Shown here: piece by piece, positions 18,475 to 22,036 of the stretch
Numbering within the stretch: the stretch's first letter is position 1
Layout of the letters: every line of letters starts with the position of its first letter
Source: Ichthyophonus hoferi
Lineage: Eukaryota; Opisthokonta; Ichthyosporea; Ichthyophonida; Ichthyophonidae
Reading direction: 5' to 3'
Length of the DNA stretch: 22,036 nt
NCBI GenBank assembly: GCA_002751075.1
Contig: NAOQ01000450.1
Location: 3,031 to 25,066 of the forward strand
Program-made: the position numbers and the translations under genes
Notes under the pieces: generated by a model
The model's database searches: none
Seen by the model: the letters and a program-made list of their open reading frames with translations, nothing else
Told to the model about the DNA's origin: nothing

Positions 18475-19865
18475 TCAACTTCTGTTTCGATTTTCCTTTG
18501 GCTGAACCTCAACCTTGATAGGTCCCTTGGAATGCCTATCTGCCTCCCCATTTCCGTCAGCCTTGGGGCATCCACGCAGAAAATGATTACCCTCACACTT
18601 GAAGCATTTGATGGAAGGTTTATTGCTTACCTCCTGGTTGTAGTTATCTACCCTATGTGGTTTTCTTTCGGGGAAACTGCTCTTTCTGTTGAACGTCTCA
18701 TGGGCCTTTACATGTTTGATGAGTAACTCAATGACACCCTCGCCATTAGTAGAAACGTTGTAAGCCTCCATTAGGTTTCTGCATTCTGAATGTGAAAACA
18801 TTTGTGTGAATATCGCCTAATATACACAATGTTTTGGCATCTCATAGTCAGTCCTAGTCAGCTTATTGACCAGATTTGTAGACCTCTTGATAAAGTCTGA
18901 AGGTTTCTCTCCAGTTTTTGGCTTAGTCTGATACCACTTCCTAAAAATCTCGGCTAGCTGGATGTCAGAGCACATATTATACTCATCTTTAAGACTTTTC
19001 CATGTATTGTACGCAAATGAAGTTGGGTTCCACTTGATCTGTCGATGAACCTCCATGGATAGGCATCTGGCCAGGTAGCCTTTTGCTACCTTCTCTGCCC
19101 GTTGTGTTTGCACAGGCGAATCCCTTTGTTCTATTGTAGGCTCCGTCATGAAGACCTTGCTGCACTCTGCTTCTAATAGAACATATTCCATGTTCAACGC
19201 CCAGTCCTCAAAGGTAGGGCCCACTTCTCCTCCTCTGAAGAGAAGGTCCTGGCTAAAGTTTGGAAAGTTAACCGGTCCGCTAAGTGTTTTCATGTTTGGC
19301 ATCTCATTGTAGACAGCATCCCCCCTCCACAAACATGGAAGGCTAGGAGTGGAAATTTTGCTCTTGCATGGTGACTGTAAGGAAGGGATGGTTCTGTGCT
19401 GATACTGGTCCTCTTGTTCAACGTTCATTGACTCTGCACTTTGCAATACAGTTGGCTCTGGTGGAGGAGAACTCACCTCTATTGGTACTGGGACGTCCTG
19501 GTATGTGGTCCCACTGGAGGGTGACTCACCTTCTGGTAATGCCTTGCTGCGTTTAACTTGCTTTAATTGCTCAGGTGAATCAACTTTCGTAGTAATAAAT
19601 TCAATCTGTCTTGCTGGTTCAGGACAGATTGTAAGCATTGGAAGCGTGCTGGGCCCATAACCCTGTTAAAAAATTGACGGCTGCTGGTTGACAACCGTTC
19701 AATTTCCTTTTTATTTCTAATACAGACTTGGGCTGTTGCCGCCTAACGAGCCCTCTTTCTCGATTTATGATGTGTTTCCCTTGTAAGTACTGCTAATGAT
19801 AAATTTTCCTCACTGGAACTAGTTGGCCCCTCGACCCTTTTCTTTATGGCTAGGCGTCTTGGCAT
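18475..19865 (-). pseudogene. Fossil gag of element D, start inside the 5' LTR
   Basis: On the minus strand the leader start lies in the LTR at 19865, in the position of the MPRRLAIK leader of the 3' LTR. The internal part (18817-19638) has a Ser/Pro-rich region, then LLFRGGEVGPTFEDW and a helical capsid-like segment ending KPSDFIKRSTNLVNKL. A zinc knuckle CFKCEGNHFLRGC of form CX2CX3HX4C lies at 18568-18606. E's gag shares FLGEEEGPSFEDW and the SFAYDIW motif. A few breaks. An internal ATG at 19638, just after the primer-binding site, is an alternative start. Confidence 0.8.
19640..19663 (-). other. Primer-binding site of element D, complementary to initiator tRNA-Met interior
   Basis: Directly after the minus-strand end of the 5' LTR. 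The plus strand here reads GGAAGCGTGCTGGG followed by CCCATAACCC, which equals the D-arm to anticodon-loop part of animal initiator tRNA-Met as I remember it, over 24 nt including the CAT anticodon. Drosophila copia is known to use such an internal tRNA-iMet fragment. Confidence 0.85.
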
Positions 19866-20225
19866 CACTTGATGTCGCACTTAAACTTATTTACTAATAT
19901 ATGACCGACCTGATGACACTTTGGACCCCCACAAAAATACCAATGTTCTAACACTAACAAGATACTTTTATTTTTCAACTCAGGAACTGGTGCCTTAGTA
20001 CTGAGTACTGAGGCCTTATATACCTGATTGTCATTCTGGGCACATTATTATCTATTTCCTTATTAGTCCTAATAAACTGATATACATATCAGTTTATCTT
20101 ACCAATACCAAAACACCATATCTTATCAATTTATCCTATCTATAGTGAGGAGGTTAGTAACTAAACATCTAAACTCTTAGATCATGGTCTATCCCACATT
20201 TACCGAACTCTATTATACTTTGACA
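19664..20225 (-). repeat. 5' LTR of element D
   Basis: 562 bp; plus-strand TGTTAAAAAA at the left and TTTGACA at the right. About 92% identical to 14556-15156. Confidence 0.94.
19967..20022 (-). promoter_or_regulatory. TATA box and poly(A) signal in D's 5' LTR
   Basis: Minus-strand TATATAA (20016-20022) and AATAAA (19967-19972), identical in spacing to the 3' LTR. Confidence 0.6.
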
Positions 20226-20230
20226 GACTA
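20226..20230. repeat. Target-site duplication of element D, right copy
   Basis: GACTA, identical to 14551-14555; element E sequence resumes on both sides. Confidence 0.92.
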
Positions 20231-21649
20231 CTCGCTGAACTCTTATATTCAAAAACGGTTTTGGGGTGGGTTGCTGTTTGAGTTGCCACGCTTTGGAAAC
20301 TCACTCTTAACAGTGATGGCAGGTTTATGCTGGTCTACATCCCCATTCTATTCATTCGTTCCCCATTCTCTGCAATCTTTTTTAAAATGATTGCTACCAC
20401 ACTTAAAACACCGAATGGAGGGCCTTTTGGTTGTATCCATATTTTGCTGTTCTACCCTTGATGATGTTCTGTCGGAGACACTGGGTTGCACAGGAAAAGT
20501 TTCAAAAGCCTTAACATACTTGATAAGAGTCTCAAGAGACCCTTCACCCTAGGTGGATACGTTGTAGTTTTCTATCATCTTGCTATATTTCCTATACTAG
20601 AACATATAGACAAATATGATCTCATAGATTGCTGGTTCTGGCATTTGATACACTGTATCTGCTAATTTGTCCACCATTAACGTTGAACGCCTGATGAATT
20701 CGGATGGCTTTTCGCCACTCTTTGGCTTCATCTAAAACCAAGTATGGAATATTTCCGCCTATTGCACAGTGTATTTAATGAAATACTCATCTCTGAGCTG
20801 CATCCATATGTCATATGCAAAAGAGGATGCAGTCCATCGAATCTTCTTCTGGACTTGCTGTCCCACACATATTGCCAGGTATCCTCGTGCTGTCTTTTCC
20901 ACTCGTGACACCTGGTGCGGGTTTGCCCATTGTTCCAGTGTGGGTTCCACTGTGAACACATCACCACACTCTGTCTCCATCAAAGTGTACTCTATGTCAG
21001 AACACCAGTCCTCGAAACTGGGGCCCTCCTCCTCTCCTAGGAAAATCAAATCTTGGGAGGGGGCGTTGATGAAATTAATGTATCTATTGACGACGTCCAT
21101 ATTGAATGTGTCTTGTTGCATGGCCACTGGGTCCTCTTCCACCTGTGGTAGATACTGTGACTCAGGGGCTTGCTCAAACGGCTTGTTAAAAATTAAATCG
21201 TCCAGTGCGTCGATGTCAATGGGGTTTAGGCCACTCTCAAAATCGTCAAGCCCAATGTATTCCGCCGATAGCTCTGACTCTGAGGTTGTTAATCAGTTAG
21301 ATTTCTTGTGCCTCACCTGTCTCTTCAGACTGCTAAGTAAGACGACTTTAATTTCTTGAGTAGGAGAAATTCTACTCTCTTCAAGCTGTGGAAGCGTGCT
21401 AGGTGTAGTAACCCTGTTGAAAGGAAATTGCCTGGGATCGCCAGTGGCTGTAGAAATCTCAGCACTTATTTTAGTTAAATACCTTGAAACTCTCCTGCTA
21501 GGCTCTGAGTTGAAATATTCCCTCCTCTCAATCTTTTTTTACCTTTCAATGATTCAATTTTTTCGTTTTTGTATCACCAATGGTAACTCTTCCTCACTTG
21601 AACTCGAAGGTACTTCTACTTTCTCCATGATGGGCAAACGTTCTGACGT
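20231..21649 (-). pseudogene. Fossil gag of element E
   Basis: On the minus strand: LTR-encoded leader region (from about 21649 to 21415), primer-binding site, then the internal gag with APSQDLIFLGEEEGPSFEDW and ARGYLAICVGQQVQKKIRW (20759-21142), and a zinc knuckle CFKCGSNHFKKDC (20372-20410, CX2CX3HX4C) close to the point where D entered. It is alignable with D's gag. Several breaks. Protease and the rest of pol resume at 14550 on the far side of D. Confidence 0.8.
21390..21414 (-). other. Primer-binding site of element E
   Basis: 25 nt next to the 5' LTR. The LTR-distal half equals the initiator tRNA-Met complement (AGCACGCTTCC on the minus strand). The LTR-proximal half (GGGTTACTACACC) differs and is shared with C. 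Confidence 0.65.
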
Positions 21650-22036
21650 CCCCTGATGTCGCCTGTAACTCTTCCAAATAAATGACCGGCTAGAGGATAC
21701 TCTAGTCTTAAATCAGAATAAAATAAACACTTGATCAAAAACTTTATTGTTCACACTAGGAACCGGTCCCTGTATGAGACTTTACATGGCAATATATACC
21801 TTGTCTGCCCCTTGTACTGAAACCAGTCGGTAACCTTAATAAGGTACATTTGTTTAAATAAAATAAAGTATTGGAATATCATCAAGCGCTCTGAGCTTAC
21901 TTTCTTTCTATCTAAACTCCCAATTACTTATTAGGGAAACAAAGGGTGTTGCCCTTAAGATACAGTGCTCATTTGGTAAGGTCCCAACATTACAGTAATA
22001 GATGTTTTTTAAACAACTCTATTAATAATCACTTAC
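21415..22036 (-). repeat. 5' LTR of element E, part inside the window
   Basis: Matches 10112-10737 at about 93%. By comparison with the 3' LTR another 0.5 kb or so should lie to the right of the window. Confidence 0.88.
21743..21798 (-). promoter_or_regulatory. TATA box and poly(A) signal in E's 5' LTR
   Basis: Minus-strand TATATA (21793-21798) and AATAAA (21743-21748), 50 nt apart as in the 3' LTR. Confidence 0.6.

Larger units (their letters stand above)
14556..20225 (-). mobile_element. Fossil full-structure Ty1/copia element D, inserted in element E
   Basis: 5670 bp on the minus strand: 5' LTR (20225-19664), primer-binding site (19663-19640), gag (to about 18475), pol (about 18474-15279), polypurine tract (15165-15157) and 3' LTR (15156-14556), with a perfect target duplication. 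It is whole in plan and is the best-preserved long copy here, with roughly half a dozen breaks in its coding regions. LTRs differ by about 45 of 561 aligned positions (8%) plus small indels and a 36-bp tandem gain, so the insertion is old but younger than its host E by position. Confidence 0.94.
10112..22036 (-). mobile_element. Fossil Ty1/copia element E, interrupted by element D, running off the right edge
   Basis: On the minus strand: 5' LTR (from beyond 22036 to 21415), primer-binding site, gag (about 21649-20231), then element D inserted, then protease, integrase, RT and RNase H (14550-11338), polypurine tract and 3' LTR (about 11277-10112). The LTR copies differ by about 7% over 622 comparable bases. 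E is a full-length copy in plan but its coding parts have many breaks (ten or more). It sits in the right arm of B. Confidence 0.88.

Noticed and set aside
19640-19663. Possible tRNA-Met gene on the plus strand
   Set aside because: Only the interior 24 nt match; acceptor and T arms are absent, and the position next to an LTR fits a primer-binding site.
1-22036. CRISPR arrays, riboswitches, rRNA and tRNA genes
   Set aside because: No regularly spaced short repeats, no conserved RNA cores and no cloverleaf were seen on either strand.

Overview
The window looks like repeat-rich nuclear DNA from an animal, most likely an invertebrate. The left edge carries a multi-Kazal serine protease inhibitor exon of the agrin/follistatin spacing. 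The rest is AT-rich DNA packed with Ty1/copia LTR retrotransposons. There is no bacterial gene organisation: no operons and no Shine-Dalgarno spacing. I cannot name the species.

Layout. 1-408 is the 3' end of a Kazal-domain gene, followed by about 1.4 kb of AT-rich non-coding DNA and a (TA)10 microsatellite. 1847-2329 is an unrecognised open frame. Five copia-type fossils follow, labelled A to E here. A (2520-5821, minus strand) has a 3' LTR and worn RNase H, RT and integrase remnants, with no 5' end. B is a pair of inverted LTR-like arms (about 6335-6737 plus; 6757-6774 and 9719-10111 minus). C (6775-9718, plus) is a compact element with two 471-bp LTRs, gag and a short pol remnant; it sits inside the right arm of B. 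E (10112 to beyond 22036, minus) abuts the broken end of B's right arm. D (14556-20225, minus) is a complete-structure copy inserted into E between gag and protease, flanked by the perfect 5-bp duplication GACTA.

Inferred order of events: B arms first, then C and E into B's right arm, then D into E. By-eye LTR divergences are about 11% (C), 8% (D) and 7% (E); the B arms differ by about 6%. All are old, and all have coding regions with breaks.

The elements share a design. Each LTR whose promoter I could place has a TATA box, then 40-52 nt later a poly(A) signal, then a start region for the Gag N-terminus. That Gag leader has a short basic stretch and an acidic serine motif of the SSSEE type. 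The leader is therefore LTR-encoded, and in C and E its frame runs through the primer-binding site. D's primer-binding site matches 24 nt of the interior of initiator tRNA-Met as I remember it, the half-tRNA priming mode known from Drosophila copia. Gag zinc knuckles are all CX2CX3HX4C.

A 455-base run of N lies in E's 3' LTR. The window ends at the equivalent point of E's 5' LTR, so the missing LTR segment appears to be an assembly problem.
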